Assembly (NCBI GenBank): GCA_015680685.1
Contig: MNCI01034224.1
Coordinates: 100,760 to 164,759, forward strand
Length of the DNA: 64,000 nt
Origin: Gnetum montanum
Taxonomy: Eukaryota > Streptophyta > Gnetopsida > Gnetales > Gnetaceae
Direction: 5' to 3'
A program made the position numbers and the translations under genes. Shown piece by piece: positions 23,104 to 34,592 of this stretch. The notes beneath the pieces are model-generated. The model saw nothing but the letters and a program-made list of their open reading frames with translations, was not told the origin of the DNA and made no database searches. Each line of letters begins with the position of its first letter. Positions within the stretch are counted from its first letter, which is position 1.

Positions 23104-23465
23104 CCTTCCACATAGCAAATAGTACCGAGAGGGTTCTAAAATAGCATGTGGGCCCAATGTCCAACTAGCAAAGTGGTGTTAGCATTATACATGTTAAACT
23201 CTAGCATGCTACAAATCTTGGACAACTTATGAGTTTGCCTTGTATGAGTGCTATCAAGGACCTTTCCCTCTACATGTGCCTCAATGATCAAGCTTGAAGA
23301 CCAAGGCTACAAGGTCTCAATAATAACAACAACTATAGGGATGGACAAGTGTGACCATATCATCACACTGAAGTTCTACAATACAATAGCCAAGAACTCT
23401 TATGTCCCAAGTTAGAAGCATAAGGATCCATGCTCAAAATTCATCTGGGACGGTGGGGTGTTTAG

Positions 23466-24500
23466 AAGTTCTAATCCCTTCAATGGTAGCCTAGTATATT
23501 TCAACTAGCCTTTTCGTTCAAAATTAGACCTAAAAGTAGTCGATGTAGAGGTCATAGATGTTGAGGGTTTATTATTGTTATTAGTAGGGGCCTTGGGTTG
23601 GTTTATCCTTGGTGCCTAGGTGGTTGTTTTATTTTCCTTTACTATAGTATCCGTTGCTACATTATTTGGTCTTGCCCTCTCCTTGTCCTTTTGTGCAAGT
23701 TGGTTTTTGTATGCTAAATAGGTAGGTTCATGGTTAGCCTCTATGACATCTTCTATGTTTTTAATTTGGGAAAAGGCCTAATTAAGTGACCAAGGATCAA
23801 GGTAGTACAATTTTGACTTGATCAAGTCATTAACCATCCCCTTAAAGATAGCTAGAAGATAGGTTTTACCTATTGGTTCTAGAATTTTATTTAGCAAAGC
23901 ATTACATCATTGGATGAACTTTTGCAACAACTCAAGGGATCCTTGCTTGACCTTCACTAGTTGGTCAAAGGTGGTATTAGGTCTTAAGTTGTACTTGAAA
24001 TGGTTAACAAATTACAAAATTAGATCTTCCAAAGAGGATATGGATCCTCTTGATAAAGCATGATACCAATCAAGGGCTTTTCCTGTAAGGAACATAGGAA
24101 AGATCCTCATTATTGTGTGTAGCCAATAGTAAGCACTTAGAGTAGACGATTATGAGATGTGAGTTGGGGTCACCTTCACCATTGTACTTAGTGAACTATG
24201 GTATGAGACCACTAAGGGGAAGATTTAGTGGTGGGACTACAAGACTAATTTGATCATCCCAATAGAAATCCATAATTTTAACAGTCTAAGATGTGGAAGC
24301 CTTGTGCCTCTGTAACTCTTCTGTTAGAACTTGGATCATTTAGAAGGCTTGATCAATGCCTTGAGGTGTCCCCATGGGTTGTGTAGTTTGCATGAAAGGT
24401 TGTGACATAAGTTGGGAGGCCTATGGCATTGCAATTGATTATAGTACTGAAGGAAGAGGTTAATTTACCATGGTTGCAAGTGGACTAAATAGTGAAAAGG
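23466..24500 (-). pseudogene. Element B gag (decayed)
   Basis: No long ORF survives, but translation in shifting minus frames matches the TR-GAG gag at 33.6-34.6 kb in order. VKIMDFYWDDQ is followed by FTKYNGEGDPNSHL, the block around GKALDWYHALSRGS..SLEDLI (24.0-24.1 kb), and a Thr/Ser/Asn-rich tail ending RSNFERKG (23.5 kb). This is the retrotransposon capsid (Retrotrans_gag family). Downstream, instead of protease and reverse transcriptase, comes G2. Confidence 0.6.
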
Positions 24501-25820
24501 AAGTTTGTGCCAATATCTAGGGTACAAAGAGGACAAATGGCATATGTAACCCTTGGGTCACCTTAGGTCCCAGTGTGGGCCAATCTAGATGGATAAGGGG
24601 TTAGTGGTGATCACAACTACTAATGATGGCTTCAAAAACCATGTTTGGATGGAAAAATACATGGAAAACTTAAAGGTTGTTGGCTATGGCACTAATTATG
24701 TTTGGTGCACTACTATAATGGGTGTGGGTCCAAACATAGTTAGATATGGGGAAGGTGAGGACTATGGATCTATCCTATAAAAGAGGCAAGGGAGTTAAGA
24801 TAGGCACCATGGCTTTGGAGATTGATTATTGGAATAGCCTTCCATGAGGTTCTCATGTTCGAACTCAACACCAAACTCATCCTTTTCTTCTCACTACTCA
24901 TTTGAGCTAGCCTTTCTATCCTCTTCATCCATCTTAATCAACTAAGATAAAATGCACTCATAGGTTTCCATGAGGGATATTTTATCATATGGGGAAGGGA
25001 TGTATTCCTTCTCATCATAGTGGATAAGTTCATATGTCCTTTTAGCTTCTACTTCCATTCTTTAAATCAGCACGCTAGCCTAAATTTTTGTGCAAACAAA
25101 GTTGTAATGATCTTTGCTTATCATTGAAAATTTGAGCTTCACCCCCTAACTCTGAGTGATTGCCTTCACTCAACTACGATGGGGTCCTTGGGTTCATATA
25201 CCCTTATGACCTATTGGCCACACCCATTGTTGGTGAAGTTAATGGACGAAATGATTGAATTGTTAAATGACATTGTTAAAGAGATGGCTTTAACCTTTTT
25301 TACTATTTTTAGTAAATATTGTAGTCAGTGGAATTATCCACTAACGTAATTGACTATAAATGGAAAGGCAATGGAAAAACTACTACTATAAAATATTGCA
25401 CAGTAGATGGTCATGTACTATGTAGTAGACATGGTTTAAGATGATAGTTTCCAACCAACTATGATGAGTGGTGAGAGTGAAAAAAAGTAGTTTATGGTGA
25501 ATTTTTTCACCAAATTTCACAACAAACAAATGGAACTAGGTTTTGAATGGAATCTGGATTCTTAAATGAAAATAAATTTTCAAATGAAAATGGGGTTTTG
25601 AGATAGACTATGTTGGTTCTTAGGAATCCAACAATTGCTGTGAAATTATAGTGAAAACCCAATTCACTTACCATAACTACATTGGGGTATTTGGGCAAGG
25701 ATTTGGATGGCAACATTGACTTTGATGAAATATGTTTACAAGTTTTAAAAAATGAAAATGTGAAACACTTGATTTTAAAGTAATATTGGAAAAAGATTTT
25801 TGACAAAGAATTTGGTTGGA
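24501..25820 (-). other. Element B 5' leader
   Basis: The tract between gag and primer site is AT-rich with no supported gene. Words such as CACTAACGTAATTGACTATAAATGG cluster near 25.32-25.44 kb. Confidence 0.4.
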
Positions 25821-25839
25821 GGCCCTCCTTCTAGTGCCA
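25821..25839 (-). promoter_or_regulatory. Element B primer-binding site, tRNA-Asn type
   Basis: The minus strand reads TGGCACTAGAAGGAGGGCC, six bases from the LTR. The complement of the plant tRNA-Asn 3' end is TGGCGCTAGAAGGAGGG, one CpG transition away. TR-GAG uses the same site. Confidence 0.7.
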
Positions 25840-25845
25840 AAAAAC

Positions 25846-27078
25846 TGTTGGACTTGAAAATTTTGATTGCTAGATAAATATCAAAAAATCCTAGTTGCCA
25901 AAATAGTTTTGACCTTGAATCCTAAGGGCCTCTAAAAAATGAAATTCAAGGCACCTTGGATGGCCTGGCTGATGATCTAGGGACTTATAGGATGTAAACA
26001 AAAACATAAACTAAAATGAAAACATAAACATAAATGAAAATGAAAATGTAAACAAAAATGAAATTACAAATCTAGAACAAAAACAAACATAGAAATGAAA
26101 ATGTAAACTTAAATCTACACAACTATAAACTATAACTTTATTGAAATGAGAAATAAAGTAAAAGGTTCACAAAGTAAAGATTTGTGTGCTAGGTGCACAA
26201 GAAGTCACTTGGAAGGAGCTTGAAGTCCATTGGAGCTAGTAGGCTATGTTCTGCATCAATCTCCATGATCCAGATTCTTCCCAACGCTCATTTCCAACAA
26301 CTCTCCACTAGTTTCCATTAGAATTAACAACTATGTTCATAAATGGTATTCCACCTTTGAAGTAGTGGTATCATGTTGGGAGTCTCTGATGCCCAACGTA
26401 GATACCAGCTTTTTACTAAAAGATGTTTCACAAAGGCTCTCTTGGTTGCAAAAAAATGCCAAAAAATGCTACTACTGAAAAGGAGTTGAAAACCCATAAT
26501 AAGGTGTTTACATTTGATTTATATAGACTATGGAATTGCTTATTTTGGGCTCTACACATCAATGTCATGATTACTAATAGATTGATGTCTATTTGTACGT
26601 GTAATGGTTATAATTTTTAGCATAGGTGATCATTTATAGTAAGTTTGAAATACATTGTAGCCACCAAAGACCCTTTGGATACTATAAATAGTAAATGAAC
26701 TTTTGTGACTATCCTAACACCATTCCCAGCTATGCTGACCTTGGTGGACTATGCTAAAGTTGCTAGAAACTAATGGAAACTACTATCTACGTTGACCATG
26801 TTGCAACTGTTGAAGACTTTGGGTGACTATGCTAGCACTTACTAGGAAAATGGAAAATAGAAAATCCCAACAATTCCAAAATTAGGTATATGCATCTACG
26901 CTGACTTTTTGTGGTGACTACACTAGGTTGGAAATGAGAATGAAAACCAAACACCATTTACACTAGGGAATAGATGGTTCTAGTGTAGTTGAGGCTATAC
27001 CTCTACAAAAACCTATGAAAATGATATATTTGACATTTCCCAAGGCATTTTCAACCTTCCCAAGCCCAATTATAGACA
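25846..27078 (-). repeat. LTR of element B (5' LTR)
   Basis: On the minus strand it begins TGTCTATAATTGGGCTTGGG (as LTR A does) and ends GTCCAACA. A TATA-like TATATAAA lies at 26518-26525. A cluster of ACTATGCTGACCTTGG-type words lies upstream (26635-26990). The partner 3' LTR is not seen. Confidence 0.65.
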
Positions 27079-27299
27079 TGAGATAACTTTTTCAACTTGG
27101 GAAGTGAGGCAATGACAACTTTTGAGGCATTTTTCAACCCCAAAAAGTTACAGTATGTAAGATTCCAACTCATAGACTACAAATCTTACATTTACAATAA
27201 AATATTATCTCAAGTTGGAAGATGAAAATTACAAATTGGCAACATAAATTTTCTTAGTGGTCTTTCACTACATACCATTGACCTTGGTTTGGTAGAAGA

Positions 27300-27857
27300 G
27301 TAGAAAAAATAGCATTATTAGCATGATGCAAACTAGCAAAAAGTCAATAAAGAAGACCTTTTCCTTAAGGATAGTCATGAACATGTAGACAAATTCTTAG
27401 CCAACTAGGAAGGATCTTTCTTAGTTATAAAATCCTATGACAATTGAGCATTCAAATTAGTAGACATGGATGGAAATGAATTGACCAATCTACTCAACCA
27501 TTCCTATCTCAAACCTTATTATATCTAATATTGACCTATTTACTTGTTACCTTTATTTGTCTTTATTTATAGATTTGGATAGATGAGTAGCATTGACAAT
27601 CCTAGTAGCCTTAACAAATGATCCTACATGACCTCTTTTTGGCCAAGATAACTACAAACTCTATATAAATTTGGAAAGTAACATACAATGTTCTCAACAT
27701 TCTACTGATTGTATCTTATGATGGCTAATATTTACTTGTTGTCTCATGTAACCTCTTGTAATCACATGTATTATTTAACTTATTTTCTTATCCTCTTGGA
27801 GTTGTATCTGTAGGATGAGCTTAGAGTCATCATAGAGGTATAACTCATTACAATGGT
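27300..27857 (+). mobile_element. Element C, left part (integrase end and 3' tract)
   Basis: This segment matches element A 17.4-18.0 kb: an integrase C-terminal remnant (27370-27535, KFLANEGSFLVIKSYD-like with stops), then a 3' tract ending CATTACAATGGT. The TR-GAG element is inserted here. The sequence resumes at 37537 with ATGGTGAGTTACC, in register with A near 17.98 kb. Confidence 0.65.
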
Positions 27858-29499
27858 TGTACTATCTAAGATCATCAGTACAAGGCAATAAACAAGCACC
27901 GGAAGATCTGCAGACAAGCACAGAAGACTCTACCTTCGCTTGGGGGCAACCTGGAACTGACAAAGGTAGAGTACCTTGGGTGGTCCGCACATGGATCAGA
28001 CAAGGATTTCCCCAAATGTATGCCAATGTGCAATACGCTGGGTTATTTGTAAACAGCGTAATAAACATAAACCAGAATGTAAATGTGTAGGAATATAAAA
28101 AAAGAGGAAAGCAAGAATGAATGAAAAACTACAACAAATCTTGATCAGAAATGAAGCAATTTTATTACAAAATGAAGATTACAGTGCACCAGTCTAAACT
28201 CAGTTGTGGATCTGACACAAGGTAGACGAAGAGCCCTAGTGGATGCGAAGGGATGATGGTATGTTGGTTTGGACTACAGGCATAGCGTGAAGGTTGTATG
28301 GTCAACGTGCAGGGTAGAAGTCTAGCATGCAGGGTGGAAGTCCAGAGTGCAGGGTAGAAGTCCAGCGTGCAAGGTTGGTGTTCCAAATCGTCTCCCAATG
28401 TGATTTTTTTTAATCCCCCTTCCTCCTTTTTTTGTGGAAAATTGGGATTTTTATAGGTTTTAGGGCGTGAAATTCAAATTCGGAGTGATATGAGTGACCG
28501 TTGGTGAGAAAATTTTGAGTCGGATGACATGTGGCTACGTTGCCCAAGTGTGAAGAATATTACAACTATACAGCATGATACATGCCAGCGTGTACACGCT
28601 GGGCATATGAACCTAGCGTACAGACTTGACCAATACAAAAGAATTGAACTTTACAAATGAACATTATGGTTACAACAGAGAATCTTGAACTTGGCCCTTG
28701 GATTTGAGCTCTGGTGTCATGAGAATGCTGCCTGTATATTTTCAGCTCATTTGGACTTGATGTAATATGGTTTTGGAAGGCTTCAAGTCGTGTACGCTGT
28801 GCTGTGCACTCGGCATGCACACTGGGCATGCAGATCAGCGTGCAGGTTAGCTAAATCGTCTGATCAACCTCACTTTTGGTGGTGCACACTGGGCATGCAT
28901 GCTGGGTATGCAGAGTATGTATGCTCAACGTATAGGTTATGGAAGTGCATCATTTTGAGGTTGAATCTTCATTTTTAGGAGCCTGGGATGATGCCTAACA
29001 ATTGCCTTGCCTCTGAGAGTCGATTGTAGGTGGAGATCTTATTTTGGGATGCCTGTTTTGAGAGATCCTTGATGGTGCACGTTGGGCATGCAAGCTGGGC
29101 GTGCATGAATGAAAACCCATCATTTGGAGCCCAAAATTTGATTTTTAGGAGGCAAAGAGCTACTAGGGACCTTGGTGAAGGTCCTAGGGGTCTAGACGCT
29201 CAATTCTGGCATGTTTTGGCTCATTTTTGGGGCCCAAAAGTTGTTGCACGCTGAGCGGGTAGGCCTGTGTGCAAGAAGTATGCTTAGTCAAAACTAAGTG
29301 TTTTAAGTTTGAAACCTACAATTCTTATTGCCAGATGTTGATGTAGTCTACAATGGATCTCAGGGAACTTTTACTTGCTTGATTCGACTCCGTTTAATGT
29401 TGTTTGTGAAGTTTGCAAGTTTCGATCATGCTGGGAAGCATCATGACTTAGCTTGATTCTTGTCCAAAAGTGTTAGGTCCAAATTTTTGTGGTGTTTCA
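27858..29499 (-). repeat. TR-GAG 3' LTR
   Basis: It spans 1,642 bp; minus strand TGAAACACC..GATAGTACA. TATAAAAA lies at 28448-28455, and CAGCGTGTACACGCTGGGCAT-like words upstream (28565-29270). A 20-bp minisatellite (AGTCCAGCGTGCAGGGTAGA-like) at 28308-28375 has one unit more than the other LTR. Confidence 0.9.
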
Positions 29500-29514
29500 T
29501 TGGCCCCTCTTTGT
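29500..29514 (-). promoter_or_regulatory. TR-GAG polypurine tract
   Basis: The minus strand reads AACAAAGAGGGGCCAA directly before the 3' LTR start TGAAACACC, the expected plus-strand primer position. Confidence 0.7.
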
Positions 29515-29799
29515 TGACGCTTGGAGGAATCGACCTGAGAAACATCAACAAAGAAGTACAAAACACCACAAGAAACTTAGTAGCATTGTCTTTTGACACT
29601 TGGCCAGATGTCCTCGCCCCGTGTTCAGAAGCACATAGGATATGGAAAGTAAAATTCTTGGGAATGTTCAGGAAGGAGATCATAACTATGGGATTTGGGA
29701 GTGATCAAGAGATTGCATTGGTATAGGAGAGAAATGTTTATGAATGCAAACGGGCCATGTTGGTTCTTGTTAGTAGCCAGTATTTAGCATACCCGAAAC

Positions 29800-30470
29800 C
29801 AATGCATGAGATGTGTGCATCCTTTGGAGAAACAAGACTCTTGTATCTAGTTTAAGAGAACTTATTAGCACAACCAAAGCCACGCGATGACAAAGCGTGC
29901 ATTCTTTGGAGAAACAGGACCCTTGTTGTGTGTCAAAGGGAACCCGTTGTCAGACAACCAAAGCCACACGAGGAGGTGGTGCATTCTTTGGAGAAACAGG
30001 ACCCTTGTTGAATGTCAAAGGGAACCCGTTGTCCAATAGCCAAAGCCACGCGAGGAGGTGGTGCATTCTTTGAAGAAACAGGACCCTTATTGAATGTCAA
30101 AAGGAACCCATTTTCCAACAGCCAAATCCACGTGAGGAGGTGGTGCGTTCTTTGGAGAAACAAGACCCTTGTATCTAGTTTAAGAGAACTTATTGGCACA
30201 ACCAAAGCCACATGATGACATAGCATGCGTTCTTTGGAGAAACAGAACCCTTGTTGTGTGTCAAAGGGAACCCATTGTTAGACACCCAAAGCCATGCGAG
30301 GAGGTGGTGCATTCTTTGGAGAAATAGGACCCTTGTTGAATGTCAAAGGGAACTCGTTGTCCAACAGCCAAAGCCACGTGAGGAGGTGGTGCGTTCTTTG
30401 GAGAAATAGGACCCTTGTTGAATGTTGTCCAACAGCCAAAGCTACGTGGTGGGATGCAACATGATTGTTT
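29800..30470 (-). repeat. Tandem array, ~81-bp unit in a ~326-bp higher-order period
   Basis: About eight units, each with a CTTTGGAGAAACAGGACCC core. Unit variants run in the order 'gtatctag', 'gttgtgtg', 'gttgaatg', 'gttgaatg', and this four-unit order repeats (start of first set ~29820, second ~30146). Confidence 0.75.
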
Positions 30471-31078
30471 GAGACACGAGTGTTTTCATCCAAGACAAGT
30501 ACCTTCCCGCCTGGGGCTTATATGGGAAGTGCCAACGGTCTTGTGATGGATTTTTCTCTTTGATTTTTTTTATGTTGTACTCATGCTCGTGTGCTTGTGA
30601 TTGTATCATGGGCTATGCCATGTTGCGCAACTGCCTGGAGAGTTACAGTGTGCAATAGTATGGTTCAAGTTTGGGGGGTGACTGGGATGTATCTGGGAAA
30701 TGGGCCGAGAGAACATGTTAGGGAATAAGGGATGTTTGAGGAACTGGGGATGTACTTGTGAATGGTTTGATTAATCTGGTTACATGCATTCAGGAACAAT
30801 GTGGTACCTTGTCGCCATGATGAAGTTCATTCGTGTACGAACACCCCTAGGTGTCATCCTGCAAACACAACCCCAAGAAGACAAGAAAACCACAAGTGAA
30901 TGAGTTAGCTTAACACTTTAAACATGGATGCAATCGATGGGATGGAAACACCACGTGCTATCGTAGGCAAACAAGATTGAGCAGGAGCAATGTTGTCAGA
31001 GTCCCTGTGATGAATTCATTGAGTAGGTTGATGATGACACACCGTTCGATTTCAGAAACAGATTAGTAGGCCAGTGAA

Positions 31079-31395
31079 GAAGTTGCCAATTTATAGTCTT
31101 GGCGGACTCTCGTGGGTTAGTTTTACGTCGTAACCCGTTGGACGTTGCCAATTTAGCGTCGTAGTAGATGGTACAATGCTAGTTTATAGTCGTGGTGGAC
31201 TATGAAGAGGCAAGCTAGTTTATAGTCTTAGCAGACTCTGGTGAATGAGTGTGATAGTTTAGTGTCATGTCGGACAGAGCTCTGTGGTGTCGATTTACTG
31301 TCATGACACTAGGACGTTCTGTGGTGCTAGTTTTTTAAGTCATAGCCCAGGACATTCTGTGGTATCAGTTTACCATCATGATGCCAAGATGAATC
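31079..31395 (-). repeat. Degenerate tandem repeat, ~50 bp
   Basis: Units around GTTTATAGTCTTGGCGGACTC and TTTACTGTCATGACACTAGGAC follow each other between the protease end and the larger array. A shorter TTTAAGGCCTTTTCAGGCCA repeat lies at 31530-31610. Confidence 0.55.
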
Positions 31396-31590
31396 TGTGT
31401 GGATGCATACGTGTACGTCTATATGATCTTGTAAATAAAAGCAACTAGAGAAAATAATGTTAAATAGCAACTGCAGAAGACATGAACTGAAATGCACCAA
31501 TAAAATAGAAAACAATGCGAAATGGTGGTAGTTTAAGGCCTTTTCAGGCCACGTGCTCTAGTTTAAGGTCACTTCAGACCATAGTTTAGT

Positions 31591-32661
31591 TTAAGGCCTT
31601 TTCTGGCCATGAGAGAACACGTAACCTAGTACAATACAAACGAGCATGACATATACACCACGAAAGAATGTGAAGAGTGTGCGGAGATCTGGCTTGTTTT
31701 TGGCCACAGGGGTGTTTTGATCATGTGGTTGTCTCCTAACCGAATGTGGTTTTGGAAGCATTTTGGGCTTAGGCTCCGCTGGGAGGCTTATGGTTTGCAC
31801 CACTCGTTTGGGTGTTTTAGCTCTAAATACTATGTCGGTTGCCACTCGTTCGGGCATTTTGGCTCTAGGTGTTGCGTTTGTTNCGGGCATTTTGGCTCTA
31901 GGTGTTACGTTTGTTGCCATGTGTGTTGCATCAAGAGGCTCCTCTTTCAAGACCTGTGACATGTCTATGTTGTGGTTAACTTCAAAGGGAGTGTCATTGC
32001 CATGTATAATGACTTGTCCACCTTCATATGGAAGGCATATTTCTTGATGTATCGGTGAGGAAATGGCTCATTGTTGTGCTAGCCAAGGTCTACCAAGAAT
32101 CATGTTGAAACTAGGCATCTCTTCTATGACAGTGAACTTTGTGTTGGTGGGAAATTGTTCACCTACCACAAAGGCTAGGTTAATCATGCCCTTGACTGTG
32201 ACATGTTATCCATTGAAGGATTTTAGACACATGGTTTCTGTTGGCATGATCTCGTTTGCCATGCCTAGTTTGTTGATGATGGACTATAGAACTATGTTTG
32301 TTGTCGCACCATCATCAATGTGCACTCTGCGAATGGTACATTTCCCAACATGTACACTAATCGACAATGGAGCTGTTGTGCCCTCCCCTCATTCGAGATT
32401 ACATTTAACTGCATCATCGCGGAAGACTAAGGTGTTTGAACCTGATCCTTGTGGTGTGTGTTGTGAAATCGTTGTACGAATGGATTCCATGTTAGCAGGG
32501 ATGTCCTCTGTAACAGGAATGGATGCTAACATTTGCGCTAAGGCTTCACGATGGGCTGATGATGTCATGACCAGGTCATACAAGCTCATGGTTTTGTTCT
32601 TTTGTTTAAGTGTTTGTTTCACCTGGGCTAATGTAACTACAAAGTCCGTGTTATTTGCCAT
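31591..32661 (-). pseudogene. TR-GAG aspartic protease and C-terminal tail
   Basis: Retropepsin-like protease. The minus strand shows KCTIRRVHIDDGATTNIVL near 32.3 kb (active site DDGA in place of the usual D[ST]GA), then FVVGEQFPTNTKFTVIEEM and NMILGRPWL near 32.1 kb, the conserved second half of plant gypsy proteases. A stop after NIVL breaks it. Upstream is a 90-codon linker (32389-32661). Downstream is a tail with short protein repeats around ATPRAKMPERVA (31591-31962), including one single-N position at 31883. It is in a different frame from gag. Reverse transcriptase should follow but does not. Confidence 0.65.
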
Positions 32662-33035
32662 TGTGTTGGTTGCCTCTGTATGGGTTGAGGGCCTGGGCCT
32701 AGTTTGTTTGGGATTACGGGCAAGGCCCCCAGCATTCGGTTGCTGTATACTAGGTGTGGCCTTTGTTTCGATTGTGGATGTTGTTCGTTGTTCGTTTATC
32801 CTCTTCTACTACCATTTGGTAGGCTTACGCGTGTTGTTGGCAAGGCTGGCTCTTGAGGGAGAAGAGGTTGAGACATTGCCTATGGTTGGGCTCTAGGTAG
32901 GTGAGGGGCCATCGCATGGTGGTACCTTTATGAAAAATGGTAGTTTGGAAGGAGTCGTTGGTGTTTGACTAGCTTGTTGTGGCACTTTGATGACGAAAGG
33001 TTTCTTTGCAGTTGTGGTTGGTGCATCATGCCAGT

Positions 33036-34592
33036 TTAACTCTTAGTGGACGTTTGTGGTGGTACTTTGACCACAAAGGGTGTCTTTGGTGCTCGGGATT
33101 GCGTTGAATCTTTCCAGTTTAACATCTTAGCAAACGTATGAGGTAGTGGTACTTTGATCATGAAAGCCGTTGTCGGTGATCTAGGTGGCACCTTGATGAC
33201 GATGGGAGGCCCCTTGCTCGTGGAGGCAAAGAGGATTGTTGCCTTGCTGGGAGGCACATGGATCACAAAAGGTTGCCACACAAATTTAGGCTTACAATCT
33301 ATGCCAATGGAGTTCATGACATAGGAAGCATCATCTGTGCGAGGTTGATTCAGGGTGTTGACGTTCAGTTGGCCCCATTCTATCATTGTTTGTAGATCAT
33401 CCTGTAACACACGGCAGGTGTTGGTGTTGTGACCGGACATCTAATGGTAGTGAAAGAATTGGTCTAACTTGAAATGTCGTGGAACTAGGGGCTCGTTTGG
33501 TGCTACTAAGGTGGGGTTCCTTAGTAGCTCATAGTACCTATCGTGTATTTGATGGGCATTTTCCGCTACTTGTTTGTATTGGATTTGCCCAATTTTGAAG
33601 AGTTTCTCTAGTAGTTCATAGCATCACGTGGGTAGCGGTGTATACTTACATTGATCCTTGTGCTGGAAGTTGGGCCTTGGGGTGGCCCCTGTCATTGCAG
33701 GCAGGTTGGTACTGGTGTTTGTTGTTTTTGTGCTTGCAGCTACAGTTTCTGTTGTTGTCTGTTGCTTGGCAATGTGTTGGTTCTTGTAAGCCACATAGGC
33801 GGGATCATTGCTTGTTTGTGCAGCTTGTTCAATGTTCTTTATTTGCATGAAGGCTTGGCTCAACATTTGAGCACTTAAGTAGTACAGTTTTGACTTAACA
33901 AAGTCATTCATGGCTCCCTTCAGAATCGTAAGTAAATACGTTTTAGGGATGGGCTCATGAAGTTCGTTAAGGGTTGCACTCCATCGTTGGATGAATTTCT
34001 GCACAAGCTCAAGTGGTGCTTGTTTCACCTGTATTAGAGTGTCTAGTGTGGCTTCAGGCTTGAGGTTGTACTTAAACCAAGTGACGAACTGATGTAACAG
34101 ATCCTCTAGAGAGGATATGGAGTTACGAGGCAAGGCTCGATACCAGTCTAAGGCTACGCCTGTTAAGGACATAGCGAACACTCGCAAGATTGCGTGGGGC
34201 CCAGCTTGAAGCAATAGAGTTTCTGATTGAAACATGACTAAGTGAGAGTTTGGATCTCCCTTCCTGTTGTACTTGGTTAACTGGGGCAGTGTGATTCCCT
34301 TGGGTAAAGCTAACGGTGGCACTGAAGAGTTAATTGGATCATCTTGGTAGAAGTCTAATACTTTGACTTGTTCAGTGTTCATCGTTTTGAGGTGCTTTAC
34401 CTCTTCAGCTAATGCTTGCATCATTTGTTTGGCTTCTACCCACTCTTTGGCAGTAGGAAGATCAGTTGGTTGGGGAGATTGTTGGGTTGTCATTTGTTGC
34501 AGTGGAGCAACATTCAGAGTTGTGGTTGTGGGGTGTGGAATTTTGAAGTAAGTGGGTTGTTGAACAAGGGATATGGTTCCTTGCCTAGCCAC
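33036..34592 (-). CDS. TR-GAG gag (capsid)
   Basis: The first part, 34592 to 33624, is open for 322 codons. A Gln/Thr/Pro-rich N-terminus is followed by VKVLDFYQDD and the capsid core with LTKYNRKGDPNSHLVMFQ, LTGVALDWYRALP and SISSLEDLLHQF (Retrotrans_gag family). A Thr-rich linker with RPNFQHKDQCKYTPLPT follows. After the stop the same frame reopens (33440-33036) with MSGHNTNTCRVLQDDLQ, the GHxTxxC motif seen between gag and protease in plant gypsy proteins, and Pro/Lys-rich VPP repeats. The protein would assemble particles packaging element RNA. Element B carries a decayed homologue. The start is the first ATG of the open frame; a longer N-terminus is possible. Confidence 0.8.

Larger units (their letters stand above)
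20049..23465 (-). pseudogene. G2: second copy of the multi-exon gene, directly behind a gag
   Basis: Function is unknown. Minus-strand exons are separated by GT-AG introns at 23003-23103, 22534-22737, 21411-21499, 21159-21272 and 20235-20352. Four coincide with G1. Examples of homology are VFMVPSPSIP (G1) against LFMAPSLTIP (G2), and AYLMRFV.FLVV against GYLKRFVKFLVV. A hydrophilic, coiled-coil-like stretch lies in the downstream exons (20.7-21.0 kb), and the last exon (20049-20234) is open. Stops and frameshifts make it a pseudogene. The upstream end runs straight into element B gag without an intervening LTR. That suggests the element carried this intron-bearing gene where pol should be. 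The left end is cut by the LTR of element A. Confidence 0.55.

Noticed and set aside
24589-24780. 63-codon plus-strand open frame
   Set aside because: It lies antisense in the leader and gag start of element B, with no homologue in the matching TR-GAG region.
29800-30470. CRISPR-like array
   Set aside because: Units are ~81 bp with no separate conserved repeat and unique spacer structure. The context is a plant LTR retrotransposon.
32063-32896. 277-codon plus-strand open frame
   Set aside because: It lies opposite the TR-GAG protease and linker. The minus strand carries the recognisable DDGA and NMILGRPWL motifs, so this is a shadow frame.
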